From the IMG/VR virus record IMGVR_UViG_3300037150_000252, positions 1-23,260 of that record: a stretch of 23,260 nucleotides of DNA; one strand, 5' to 3'. This stretch comes from a virus. The notes below the pieces were generated by a model. The model worked only from the letters and a program-made list of their open reading frames with translations. It had not been told where the DNA came from and made no database searches. A program made the translations under genes and the position numbers. Below, in pieces: positions 1-5,579 of the stretch; positions within the stretch are counted from its first letter, which is position 1, and every line of letters starts with the position of its first letter.

Positions 1-78
1 GAAGGCCGCCTGCTCGCGTCGATCAACGACACGGCCACGCTGGCGTTCTGGCGCTGGTGGGGATCGCTCGAAGATTAA
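1..78 (+). CDS. C-terminal end of an unknown protein (partial)
   Basis: The reading frame is open from the first base and ends at TAA 76-78, giving 25 residues ending in the tryptophan-rich string FWRWWGSLED. The rest of the gene lies outside the window, so no function can be assigned. Its last codons overlap the 3' end of the minus-strand micro-gene at 75-176, so the two converge. Codon choice (GC-rich third positions) matches the neighbours, which supports a real gene end. Its place just before the integrase region would fit a tail-fibre or lysis gene, but nothing in the sequence proves it. Confidence 0.55.
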   Translation, partial: EGRLLASINDTATLAFWRWWGSLED

Positions 79-176
79 TGCCACGTCACCGTCGCGGGCG
101 CGGTAGCCGCCAGGTAGATCAAGAAAAATACTGCCATTACGCCCAGCAGCAGCCACGACACGGTGTTCTGTTTCAT
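75..176 (-). CDS. 33-aa single-span membrane micro-protein
   Basis: On the minus strand an ATG at 176 opens 33 codons ending in TAA at 75-77. The product starts MKQNTVSWLLLGVMAVFF and continues LIYLAATAP, so residues about 7-25 form one strongly hydrophobic segment after a short polar N-terminus. A GGAGG lies 9 nt upstream of the start (186-190 read in reverse), and a second GGAGG lies closer. The gene overlaps the end of the preceding plus-strand gene and is divergent from the HTH gene at 195. A tiny one-span protein near the end of a phage late region could be a holin- or spanin-like lysis accessory or a superinfection-type membrane protein. That role is inference; the membrane prediction and ribosome binding site are visible. 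Confidence 0.6.
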   Translation of the reverse strand: MKQNTVSWLLLGVMAVFFLIYLAATAPATVTWH

Positions 177-194
177 AGCCTCCATCCTCCCACA

Positions 195-614
195 GTGAAA
201 CGCAAGCCTCTCCTATCTACCGTCGCCAAAGCACGCGCCTTCCTGGCCGCATACCGCAAAAGCGCCAACCTCACGGCCTCGGCCCGCGCGGCCGGGATCG
301 GCGTGCGCAACCACTATCGATGGATTGAGGAGTACCCCGCCTACGCCGAGGCATTCAAGCGCGCGCACCTCGTGGCGCGGCAGTTTCTCAAAGACAAGGC
401 AATCGAGTTCTCTACGGTCGGCTGGACAGAGCCCGTATTCTACCAGGGTGTTCTGTGCGGCCACGTGAAGCGGCGCGATAGCGGCCTGCACCAGATGCTG
501 TTGCGCGGCGCGTTCCCCGAAGAGTTCGGCAAAAAACTGGAAGTCACCGGCAAGGACGGCGCGGCCATCGACACACGGCTGGAAGTGGTGTTCGTCAAGG
601 CAACTGAATTGTGA
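195..614 (+). CDS. Phage HTH protein, terminase-small-subunit-like
   Basis: From GTG 195 the protein has 139 residues starting VKRKPLLSTVAKARAFL. Residues about 12-50 contain an HTH-like block (ANLTASARAAGIGVRNHYRWIEEYPAY), the pattern of phage terminase-small-like and transposase-type DNA-binding domains. The C-terminal part (LHQMLLRGAFPEEFGKK, then VTGKDG) resembles the 'LLKarrPEkyg' tail common in phage small-terminase-like proteins. The same frame is open upstream to 57, but that extension crosses the micro-gene and has unlike, low-complexity composition, so GTG 195 is preferred. A second, P27-type small terminase lies beside the large terminase at 5578, so this protein may be a DNA-binding paralogue or regulator rather than the packaging subunit. 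A perfect hairpin follows the stop. Confidence 0.75.
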   Translation: MKRKPLLSTVAKARAFLAAYRKSANLTASARAAGIGVRNHYRWIEEYPAYAEAFKRAHLVARQFLKDKAIEFSTVGWTEPVFYQGVLCGHVKRRDSGLHQMLLRGAFPEEFGKKLEVTGKDGAAIDTRLEVVFVKATEL

Positions 615-621
615 GAGCGGA

Positions 622-648
622 GCTGGAGGAGGGCGGACCTCCTCCAGC
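622..648 (+). terminator. Perfect 11-bp hairpin after the HTH gene
   Basis: Eight bases after the TGA at 612-614, GCTGGAGGAGG (622-632) pairs without mismatch with CCTCCTCCAGC (638-648) around the loop GCGGA. No T-tract follows, so it is not a canonical intrinsic terminator. It could be a 3'-end stabiliser, a Rho-assisted stop, or the 5' arm of the structured repeat starting at 670. The second repeat copy is also preceded by a weaker GGAG/CTCC stem, at about 20572-20592. Confidence 0.55.
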
Positions 649-669
649 CATCAGCAGTTTGCTCGCATC

Positions 670-824
670 CGGTTCCAGTCTTATAACGAGCAGCTTCCCA
701 ACCTGTCCGCCCAGGTTATCGGGTTGCCTCTAGGTCTGCACCAACTGGATTCGGCAGACTCACACCGCCCGGAACAACAGCTTGCGTTCAAGGTTTGGCG
801 CGGCGGGGGTGGCCCCGCAAGCCA
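670..824 (+). ncRNA. Structured repeat, copy 1 (candidate ncRNA or leader)
   Basis: This 155-nt segment recurs at 20598-20750. By hand alignment I count about 13 substitutions and one 2-nt indel, roughly 90% identity. A consistent fold is visible: GTTCC 672-676 with GGAAC 771-775 closing a multibranch; ACCTG 701-705 with CAGGT 712-716, flanked by CCC 697-699 and GGG 721-723; GTCTGC 734-739 with GCAGAC 754-759. A separate 3' hairpin has TGGC 796-799 with GCCA 821-824 and inner stem 803-808 with 813-818. It ends 10 nt before the ATG at 835. The indel would shift any reading frame through it, so it does not look coding. I do not recognise it as a named riboswitch or ncRNA class. It may be a cis leader, an independent small RNA, or a mobile non-coding element. 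Confidence 0.7.
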
Positions 825-834
825 CGACTATACC

Positions 835-1110
835 ATGAGAGCCGAGTTCCCCGAAAAGTTCGCCTTCCTGCATCCAGAAGGCGAAACCGTGGCAGCGCCC
901 TGCATTGTCGAATTGCCTCGCGTTTCCGAACCGGCAACCCTGGCCGACACCATGCGAGACCAGCTCGATTTCTTGGTCGACGTGCAAGAACGTGGGCTGG
1001 CGACCGCCGAACAAGTCAACCGTATCTGCCGAGTGATGCGGATACTCCTCGAACCATTCGAAGTAAAACGCAAGGGGGACCAGCCCCAAACCCCAGCTCG
1101 TTTTAGCTAA
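835..1110 (+). CDS. Hypothetical protein, 91 aa, downstream of the structured repeat
   Basis: ATG 835 lies 10 nt after the end of the structured repeat, and the frame runs to TAA 1108-1110. The product starts MRAEFPEKFAFLHPEG and has a probable helical C-terminal half (TMRDQLDFLVDVQERGLATAEQVNRI). Codon use is GC-rich at third positions, like nearby genes. The frame is also open upstream to 724, but that extension would read through the repeat, so 835 is chosen by analogy with the gene after the second repeat copy. No Shine-Dalgarno sequence is visible before the ATG in either case. I do not recognise a family. A 144-codon open frame lies on the opposite strand, but it runs across both gene and repeat and looks like a shadow. 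Confidence 0.55.
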   Translation: MRAEFPEKFAFLHPEGETVAAPCIVELPRVSEPATLADTMRDQLDFLVDVQERGLATAEQVNRICRVMRILLEPFEVKRKGDQPQTPARFS

Positions 1111-1307
1111 ATTTTCTGGCCAGCATTTCCCCGCGAACGCTTTTCCGTTGGCCGGAGTCTGAGCACCGCCGTTAACTGGCATTATCACAACCACTCAGGA
1201 GACGAGAAATCGCCAAACGACCTGAAACCGCCTGCGTGCTTTTCCGAAATAGACGCCTTTGTCGGCTTTCCGCCGATACGTAACGCCTTTACGCTTCATG
1301 GCTTTAG
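1111..1307. other. Non-coding spacer before the integrase
   Basis: These 197 bases hold no convincing gene. GGCC at about 1120 and again at about 1152 could close a loose loop. The bases before the integrase repeat small motifs such as ACGCCTTT (1252-1259, and as AACGCCTTTACGC near 1282), which could be arm-type recombinase or excisionase sites. I see no clear sigma70 promoter. Confidence 0.35.
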
Positions 1308-2402
1308 ATGACGTATGAAATCACAGCGGGCAGTTTTGAGATTTCGTCCCCAATCCCGGTGCCCCGGCTCTCCCAACATGCGGATAGGCACGTAGCAGCA
1401 CCGATCGATTTCCCCGACCTCCAGCGCATCAAGGCCCTGGTCCTCGACTCCCTCAGTTCCCTCCACAGCCGGCGGGCCTACGACCTGGCACTCTCGCGTT
1501 TTTTGACGTGGGCTGCCGGCGCGGGAGAGCCGCTCTCGAAAGCGCTTGTCCAGCGCTATGGCCGCGAGCTTGCCAATTCCGGTCTTTCTGCGGCAACGGT
1601 AAATCTGCGCTTGACGGCCGTCCGTCGCCTGGCGGCCGAAGCAGCCGACAACGGATTGCTGGCCCCCGATCTGGCGGCCGGTATCGCCCGGGTGAAAGGG
1701 CAAAAGTCATCCGGTGTCCGCACTGGCACATGGCTGACACGCGACCAGGCCGAGCAGCTTCTGGACTATCCGGATGCATCGCCGATCAAGGGGATACGCG
1801 ATCGCGCCATCCTCGCGGTTTTGATCGGCGCAGGACTCCGGAGGGATGAGTGTTGCCGCCTTGACTGCCAATCCGTGCAGCAACGTGATGGACGGTGGGC
1901 TATCGTCGATATCCGTGGTAAAGGCAACAAAATCAGGACGATCCCGATCCCCTGCTGGGTGAAAGTGTCCATTGATGCTTGGCTGGCTCGATCCGGCATC
2001 ACTGAAGGCACCGTGTTCAGGTCTCTGAACAACCGCGGGCATGTGCTCCCGAATCCCCTGGTAGGCCAGTCCATCCTTGACATAGTGGCCGATGCTGGAT
2101 CCCACATTGGGATACCGCGCCTGGCCCCGCATGATTTGCGGCGGACGTTTGCCAAGCTGGCGCACAAGGGAGCATCTCCACTCGAGCAGATTCAGCTTTC
2201 CCTGGGGCACGCCTCAATTCAGACCACCGAGCGCTATTTGGGAGTGAAGCAGACCCTCGGTGATGCACCTTGCGACCACCTGGGGCTGGAAGGGCCAAAG
2301 CACCTGAGTCTCCTCCCAGCAGCCTATGCAGGTGCCGCCGCCGCCGCCCCCCTGGGCGAAAGCGCCATGATTCACGAGCCGGTCATCATTATTTTGAAAT
2401 GA
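1308..2402 (+). CDS. int: Tyrosine site-specific recombinase (phage integrase)
   Basis: The 364-residue protein has the two-domain layout of XerC/D-like integrases. An N-terminal SAM-like core-binding domain covers about residues 35-130 (SRRAYDLALSRFLTWAA), and the catalytic domain covers about 140-315. The full catalytic set is visible: Arg178 in GAGLRRDE, Lys205 in RGKGNK, His275 and Arg278 in HDLRRT, His301 in LGH and the nucleophile Tyr310 in TERYLG. The protein should therefore be active in strand exchange between attP and attB. The C-terminal 50 residues are alanine/proline-rich with no family match that I know. Start ATG 1308 lacks a good ribosome binding site. A tRNA-3'-end-like segment starts 22 nt after the stop, the usual position of an attachment core. 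Confidence 0.93.
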   Translation: MTYEITAGSFEISSPIPVPRLSQHADRHVAAPIDFPDLQRIKALVLDSLSSLHSRRAYDLALSRFLTWAAGAGEPLSKALVQRYGRELANSGLSAATVNLRLTAVRRLAAEAADNGLLAPDLAAGIARVKGQKSSGVRTGTWLTRDQAEQLLDYPDASPIKGIRDRAILAVLIGAGLRRDECCRLDCQSVQQRDGRWAIVDIRGKGNKIRTIPIPCWVKVSIDAWLARSGITEGTVFRSLNNRGHVLPNPLVGQSILDIVADAGSHIGIPRLAPHDLRRTFAKLAHKGASPLEQIQLSLGHASIQTTERYLGVKQTLGDAPCDHLGLEGPKHLSLLPAAYAGAAAAAPLGESAMIHEPVIIILK

Positions 2403-2423
2403 AGATCGACGAAGACTAGCGAC

Positions 2424-2447
2424 GTTCGATTCCCGTTAGCGCTACCA
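2424..2447 (+). other. Candidate attachment core: tRNA 3'-end mimic
   Basis: Starting with G2424, the segment reads as the 3' end of a tRNA with exact spacing. TTCGATT (2425-2431) is a T-loop, CCCGT (2432-2436) a T-stem 3' strand, TAGCGCT (2437-2443) an acceptor 3' strand, A2444 a discriminator base, and CCA 2445-2447. The bases upstream do not pair as the other half of a tRNA, so it is not a tRNA gene. Many phages integrate into tRNA 3' ends and carry the matching core beside int, so this is a likely attP or attR core. Confidence 0.6.
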
Positions 2448-2602
2448 TGTTTTCTACAACTTACGGGGAATGCGCTTTAATCTTAAAGTGCGAGTCGCGG
2501 CACATCAAGAGTGGGGCGGGCGGCTTTACGGTGTTGCCGCCACTTAGGCCCCGGTCTTTGCGTGCCAGCCCGACTCCCGTACGCAGCGCAGCCAGGACTC
2601 AC

Positions 2603-2995
2603 ATGCCAGCAGCCCCTAGCCGTCCCTGTAGTAAGCCAGGCTGTATCAATCTCAACTGCACTGAGCACAGCGCATCCAAGTCCTACGACCAGGCCCGGCG
2701 CCGCGCTCGTCACTCGGACCCCGAGCGTGCTCCAGGCTTAGGCAGATACAACACAACGCGCTGGCGTCAGGTGCGGGAGATCGTGCTGGCGCGCGACCTG
2801 ATTTGCGTGGTGTGCCGAGAGGAAGCCGCGAACGAAGCGGATCACATCGTTGCAATCGCGCGCGGCGGCGAAGTTTGGGATCTGAGCAACCTGCAGGGCC
2901 TGTGCGCGAGCTGCCACTCCAAAAAAACTCGGCGTGAGGGCGCGACGGGGGTGGGGCCTTCGCTTCCCACTTCTCGCCGGGCATGGAGCCGATAG
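2603..2995 (+). CDS. HNH endonuclease (phage packaging-associated type)
   Basis: From ATG 2603 the product has 130 residues beginning MPAAPSRPCSKPGCINLNC, the usual start of small phage HNH proteins that sit near terminases. An AGGA lies 8 nt upstream. The core shows C68-x2-C71, His81 in EADHIVAIARGG, Asn96 in LSNLQGLC, and C101-x2-C104 followed by His105. That is the zinc-braced beta-beta-alpha metal nuclease with complete key residues. In HK97-like phages such proteins assist terminase cleavage at cos ends. Here it is separated from the terminase genes by the ParB and minus-strand cluster, so a homing or free-standing role is also possible. The frame is open back to 2447, but that part is low-complexity and overlaps the att-like core. 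Confidence 0.88.
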   Translation: MPAAPSRPCSKPGCINLNCTEHSASKSYDQARRRARHSDPERAPGLGRYNTTRWRQVREIVLARDLICVVCREEAANEADHIVAIARGGEVWDLSNLQGLCASCHSKKTRREGATGVGPSLPTSRRAWSR

Positions 2996-3032
2996 GCTCA
3001 CGCGTAGGAAAATCTGCGAAATTGGAAATTCG

Positions 3033-3617
3033 ATGAAGAAACCGGAAAAGCTCGCGCCCGTCGCCCTGCTCGCAATCGAGAAGTGGCCGATTGAGCGTGT
3101 TATCCCATACGCGCGCAACGCGCGGCAGATCGGCCAGACGGCCATCGCCAAAGTAGCCGCATCAATCAAGGAATTCGGCTGGCGTCAACCCATCGTAGTC
3201 GAGCCGGACGGCGTGATCGTGGTGGGGCACGTGCGCTTGCTGGCGGCGCAAAGCCTGAAGCTCGTGGAAGTGCCGGTGCACGTCGCGAGCGATCTGAGCA
3301 AGGCGCAGATCAAGGCGTACCGGATGATGGACAACCGCTCGCACGACGAAGCGAAGTGGGACATGCAGCTCGCCGGCCTGGAACTCGCGGACCTGAACGC
3401 GCTGAACTACGATCTCAAGCTCACCGGGTTCGACAAGCTGCAAGCGCAGGAAGCCTTCCTGAAGGACTGGGAAGAAGAGCCAAAAGCGAAGGCCGAGCCG
3501 GGCGCCGGCGGCCTGGAATTTCGCGTCATCGTGACCTGCGTGGACGAGAACCAGCAGACGGAGCTGCTCGACCGCTTCGAAGCCGAGGGGCTGAAGTGCA
3601 AGGCGCTGATCTCCTGA
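3033..3617 (+). CDS. ParB/sulfiredoxin-fold nuclease-like phage protein
   Basis: The 194-residue protein starts MKKPEKLAPVALLAIEKWPI at ATG 3033. Residues about 20-90 form a ParB N-terminal-type domain: IPYARNARQ, an alternating strand-helix region ending WRQPIVVEPDG, and the hallmark GHVRLLAA at 65-72. The block AYRMMDNRSHDEAKWDMQLA (95-114) is the conserved 'DNR..e..WD' segment of this family. The tail (about 150-194) is a short alpha/beta stretch. No HTH of a true partition ParB is visible. Phage members often sit by terminase or methyltransferase genes and may bind or cut DNA or act as CTPase-like switches. It is one base from the ABC/GNAT gene, so the two are co-translated. Bases 3315-3377 recur in a distant gene at 16000-16062. 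Confidence 0.82.
   Translation: MKKPEKLAPVALLAIEKWPIERVIPYARNARQIGQTAIAKVAASIKEFGWRQPIVVEPDGVIVVGHVRLLAAQSLKLVEVPVHVASDLSKAQIKAYRMMDNRSHDEAKWDMQLAGLELADLNALNYDLKLTGFDKLQAQEAFLKDWEEEPKAKAEPGAGGLEFRVIVTCVDENQQTELLDRFEAEGLKCKALIS
3315..3377 (+). repeat. ParB-gene segment recurring at 16000-16062
   Basis: These 63 bases code for the segment centred on NRSHDEAKWDMQLA. They match 16000-16062 at 56 of 63 positions by my count, in the same reading frame. The stretch TCGCACGACGAAGC is identical in both. It is native here, where it continues a complete ParB-like domain. Confidence 0.85.
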
Positions 3618-3618
3618 C

Positions 3619-4725
3619 ATGCGGATCGATCTCGTAGTCCAGTCCGAAATTTCCCGCTCGGGGCGCGTGCGCCAACTGGAAGCCATGTTCGATGTGCCGC
3701 CGGCCGAGAAATCGCGGATCGAATGGCGTGGGGAACTGCCCATCGAAGCGGACGACTGGAACGTGGGTCTGATCGTGGGCCCCTCCGGGTGCGGAAAAAC
3801 CAGCATCGCGCGGCAGTGCTTCGCCGAGCGCTTCCACCCCGAGATGGACTGGAAAGCTGGCTCGGTGGTGGACGACTTCGCTAAGTCCTCCAGCATGCAA
3901 CAGATATCGGGCGTCTGCCAGGCGGTCGGGTTCAACACGATTCCGGCCTGGATGCGGCCCTTCGCGGTGCTCTCGAATGGCGAGCGCTTCCGCGTGGAGC
4001 TGGCGCGCCGCCTCCTGGAGCTGCCGGACCCGATTGTGGTCGATGAATTCACCAGCGTGGTGGATCGCCAGGTGGCCCAGATCGGCTCCCACGCCGTGCA
4101 GAAGTACGTCCGCAAATTCAAGCGCAAGTTCGTCGCCGTCTCGTGTCACTACGACATCGTGGACTGGTTGCAGCCGGATTGGATCTTCGAGCCGGCCACG
4201 ATGCACTTTGCGCGGAGGTCGCTTCAGCGGCGCCCAAGTCTCGATGTCACGGTCTGCCGCGTGCCCTACTCCGCTTGGAAACTGTTCGCTCCGTTTCACT
4301 ATCTGACCGGGGAACTGCATCGCTCGGCCCGCTGCTTCGGGCTGTTCGTCGGGGATCGCATCGCGGCCTTCGCGGGGATACTGCCCAAACCGGTGAGCCG
4401 GGGGGCGAATGCCGGCGAAGCCATTCGCGGGGTGTCGCGTGTCGTGACGCTGCCCGACTGGCAGGGGTTGGGGCTGGCCTTCGTGCTTCTCGATAAATTG
4501 GGCGCGGCGTACAAGGCGACCGGGCTACGGTTTCGGAACTACCCGGCGCATCCGGCTTTCGTGCGCTCTCACCAGCGCAGCGCGGCATGGTCCCAAATCA
4601 CGGCCGCCGGGCAATTCTCGACGGCGAGAGCGGGCACGGGATGGGGCGGGCGCGCTTGCGGGGTGTTCGAGTATCGCGGGGATGCCCTCCCGCTCAGGGA
4701 CGCGCAGCGCCTCCTGGCCGCGTGA
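3619..4725 (+). CDS. ABC-type ATPase fused to GNAT acetyltransferase domain (COG2401-like)
   Basis: The 368-residue product has an ABC ATPase domain at about residues 40-200. It shows Walker A GPSGCGKT (54-61), the signature-like LSNGE (118-122), Walker B PIVVDEF with catalytic Glu143, and a switch His177 in SCHYD. No membrane segment or permease partner is present. Residues about 205-368 look like a GNAT fold (FGLFVGDRIAAFAGIL, then a middle strand SRVVTLPDWQGLGLAFVLLDKL resembling the acetyl-CoA loop). The order ATPase then acetyltransferase matches the COG2401 fusion class, whose substrate is unknown. ATG 3619 follows the ParB-like stop by one base, so both are probably made together. The last 32 bases overlap the convergent ASCH gene. 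Confidence 0.82.
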   Translation: MRIDLVVQSEISRSGRVRQLEAMFDVPPAEKSRIEWRGELPIEADDWNVGLIVGPSGCGKTSIARQCFAERFHPEMDWKAGSVVDDFAKSSSMQQISGVCQAVGFNTIPAWMRPFAVLSNGERFRVELARRLLELPDPIVVDEFTSVVDRQVAQIGSHAVQKYVRKFKRKFVAVSCHYDIVDWLQPDWIFEPATMHFARRSLQRRPSLDVTVCRVPYSAWKLFAPFHYLTGELHRSARCFGLFVGDRIAAFAGILPKPVSRGANAGEAIRGVSRVVTLPDWQGLGLAFVLLDKLGAAYKATGLRFRNYPAHPAFVRSHQRSAAWSQITAAGQFSTARAGTGWGGRACGVFEYRGDALPLRDAQRLLAA

Positions 4726-4978
4726 AGTGGAAGACGTAGAACGGGCCAATAGACGGGCCGTAGCAATCCGTCAGATCGGCTTCGGAGACCAGGCCAGCAG
4801 TCAGCAGAGACGCACGGTTGTGCATCTCGACGCGCTCCACACTGACCCGGAATCGCCCGTTGACGGATAGCGAATCGCCGGGGCGCACGTGGCGCCAGCG
4901 GGCGCCGTGCCGGATTTCCCAGGTCTTCGTGCCGGCCAGGATTTGATCGACGAAGCGCTGCTTAACGAACAGCAGCAT
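4694..4978 (-). CDS. ASCH-domain protein
   Basis: The 94-residue minus-strand protein starts MLLFVKQRFVDQILAGTKTW, and the following EIRHGARWRHVRPGD matches the ASCH (PUA-like) pattern: an 'IlaGkKt-E-R' helix-strand, then an arginine and 'GD' turn. Further beta strands (SVNGRFRVSVERVEMH) follow. ASCH proteins bind RNA or modified nucleosides, and some hydrolyse N4-acetylcytidine. The substrate here cannot be told. GGAGG before ATG 4978 lies inside the end of the upstream 52-aa gene, which it overlaps by 17 nt, so they are translationally coupled. Its 3' end overlaps the convergent ABC/GNAT gene by 32 nt, making head-on transcription likely. Confidence 0.72.
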   Translation of the reverse strand: MLLFVKQRFVDQILAGTKTWEIRHGARWRHVRPGDSLSVNGRFRVSVERVEMHNRASLLTAGLVSEADLTDCYGPSIGPFYVFHFTRPGGAARP

Positions 4979-5120
4979 GGCGCGTCCACCTCCATACGGA
5001 GGATTGGGGCGCGCGCAGCGTCTTGGCTTCGCGGGTCAGGACGACCAGGCCGCTTTCGTCGCGGGCCTCGATCAGATACAGGCCGGTCACTTGGTAGCTG
5101 GTTGCGATTGAGATTTTCAT
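4962..5120 (-). CDS. Small hypothetical protein, 52 aa
   Basis: On the minus strand ATG 5120 opens 52 codons ending in TAA at 4962-4964. The product reads MKISIATSYQVTGLYLIEAR and continues DESGLVVLTREAKTL, which suggests two or three short beta strands. A perfect GGAGG sits 8 nt before the start. It overlaps the ASCH gene start by 17 nt and follows an 8-bp hairpin that separates it from the DUF932 remnant. No family is recognised. The ribosome binding site, overlap and codon use make it a probable real gene. Confidence 0.65.
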   Translation of the reverse strand: MKISIATSYQVTGLYLIEARDESGLVVLTREAKTLRAPQSSVWRWTRHAAVR

Positions 5121-5138
5121 GGTTTTGCCTCCGAAGTT

Positions 5139-5158
5139 GGGGGCGGCTGCCCGCCCCC
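5139..5158 (-). terminator. Perfect GC hairpin in the minus-strand cluster
   Basis: GGGGGCGG (5139-5146) pairs with CCGCCCCC (5151-5158) around a 4-nt loop, flanked by GAAG and CTTC. It lies between the DUF932 remnant and the 52-aa gene. Without a T-tract it is probably a partial terminator or an mRNA-stabilising processing hairpin. Being symmetric, it would form on either strand. Confidence 0.55.
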
Positions 5159-5166
5159 GCTTCGAT

Positions 5167-5424
5167 CTAGCTGGCCAGCTTGCGCATTTCCTCGGCCAGG
5201 GTCCACAGGGCTTCCGCGATGCGGGTGCGGGACTGAGACGCGGCCACGGGGAGAAAGCCCTCGCTCCGCATCTTTTCCACGACTTGAATGGTGGGAATGA
5301 ACGCGTAGCGCGCGCTCATCTTGTCCCAGGGCTGGGTGGCGAACACGGACGGGGCCGTGCGCATCAGTTGGTCGTTCGTCAGTGGGGTATTGCCGCGTGT
5401 AATACTGCTCGTTAGATTCATCAT
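5167..5424 (-). pseudogene. DUF932-family protein, internally deleted (85 aa)
   Basis: ATG 5424 (ATGATG) with GGAG about 8 nt upstream opens 85 codons. Residues about 14-68 match the N-terminal signature of the phage/plasmid DUF932 (TIGR03299-like) family: 'L..aPSVFA..PwdkmSarYaFIPTiqvve.mrseGf.pv.asQSRtRi'. Full members run a few hundred residues, continuing after SRTR into a conserved 'f.kH.iRfR' region. Here SRTRIA runs straight into AEALWTLAEEMRKLAS and stops, a sequence that looks like a family C-terminus. An in-frame internal deletion is the simplest reading. The intact start and stop, and the overlap with the next minus-strand frame, leave open a functional mini-protein. Confidence 0.7.
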
Positions 5425-5579
5425 TGGGTGTCTCCAGTGTTGAGTTTAGAGATCCAGGGCGGCTCCAACCGCTTCTGGATCTCGCTTACAAAACAATCAT
5501 AGGACGCCAGCCTGCGGAAGCCAAGGACTTTACCACCTTTGGTCTGAAGGACATCCGCTCCTCCCTTCCGATAACTCAT
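5421..5579 (-). CDS. Possible small protein, 52 aa, first of the minus-strand cluster
   Basis: Starting at ATG 5579, the frame reads MSYRKGGADVLQTKGGKVLG and then FRRLASYDCFVSEIQKRLEPPW. It ends in a TGA that overlaps the ATGA start of the DUF932 remnant, a typical coupling. Without this gene the 153 bases between the DUF932 start and the small terminase would be empty. The start overlaps the divergent small-terminase ATG on a shared CATG, and no Shine-Dalgarno precedes it. A GGGAGG inside the frame instead precedes an out-of-frame ATG with only 22 codons. Moderate-to-low support. Confidence 0.4.
   Translation of the reverse strand: MSYRKGGADVLQTKGGKVLGFRRLASYDCFVSEIQKRLEPPWISKLNTGDTQ

Noticed and set aside
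57-194. N-terminal extension of the HTH protein back to base 57
   Set aside because: It crosses the micro-gene on the other strand and the end of the previous gene, and its Arg/Gln/His-rich composition is unlike the domain that follows.
670-824. Repeat as a CRISPR unit, tRNA, IscB/HEARO RNA or retron RNA
   Set aside because: There are only two copies 20 kb apart, with no spacers. There is no tRNA fold, no IscB-like RuvC/HNH nuclease (the HNH here is a small free-standing type) and no reverse transcriptase in the window.
760-1194. 144-codon minus-strand frame over the first repeat and the small hypothetical gene
   Set aside because: It would read through the structured repeat and has no family match. 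The plus-strand gene placed after the repeat parallels the second locus.
2424-2447. A complete tRNA gene
   Set aside because: Only the 3' end is present. The upstream bases do not form the T-stem 5' strand, anticodon arm or acceptor 5' strand.
3033-3617. ParB-like gene as a plasmid partition ParB
   Set aside because: No HTH/centromere-binding domain and no ParA neighbour. The short form with the phage-type 'DNR..WD' segment fits phage ParB-fold proteins.
3162-4320. Long minus-strand open frames opposite the ParB-like and ABC/GNAT genes
   Set aside because: Both plus-strand genes have complete family motifs. The antisense products have shadow-type composition and no motif.
3619-4725. ABC/GNAT gene as a nutrient transporter ATPase
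   Set aside because: No permease or binding-protein gene nearby and no membrane segment. It is fused to an acetyltransferase-like domain.
5139-5158. Origin or cos site at the GC hairpin
   Set aside because: It is a simple 8-bp palindrome between two co-directional genes, with no iterons or AT-rich region nearby.
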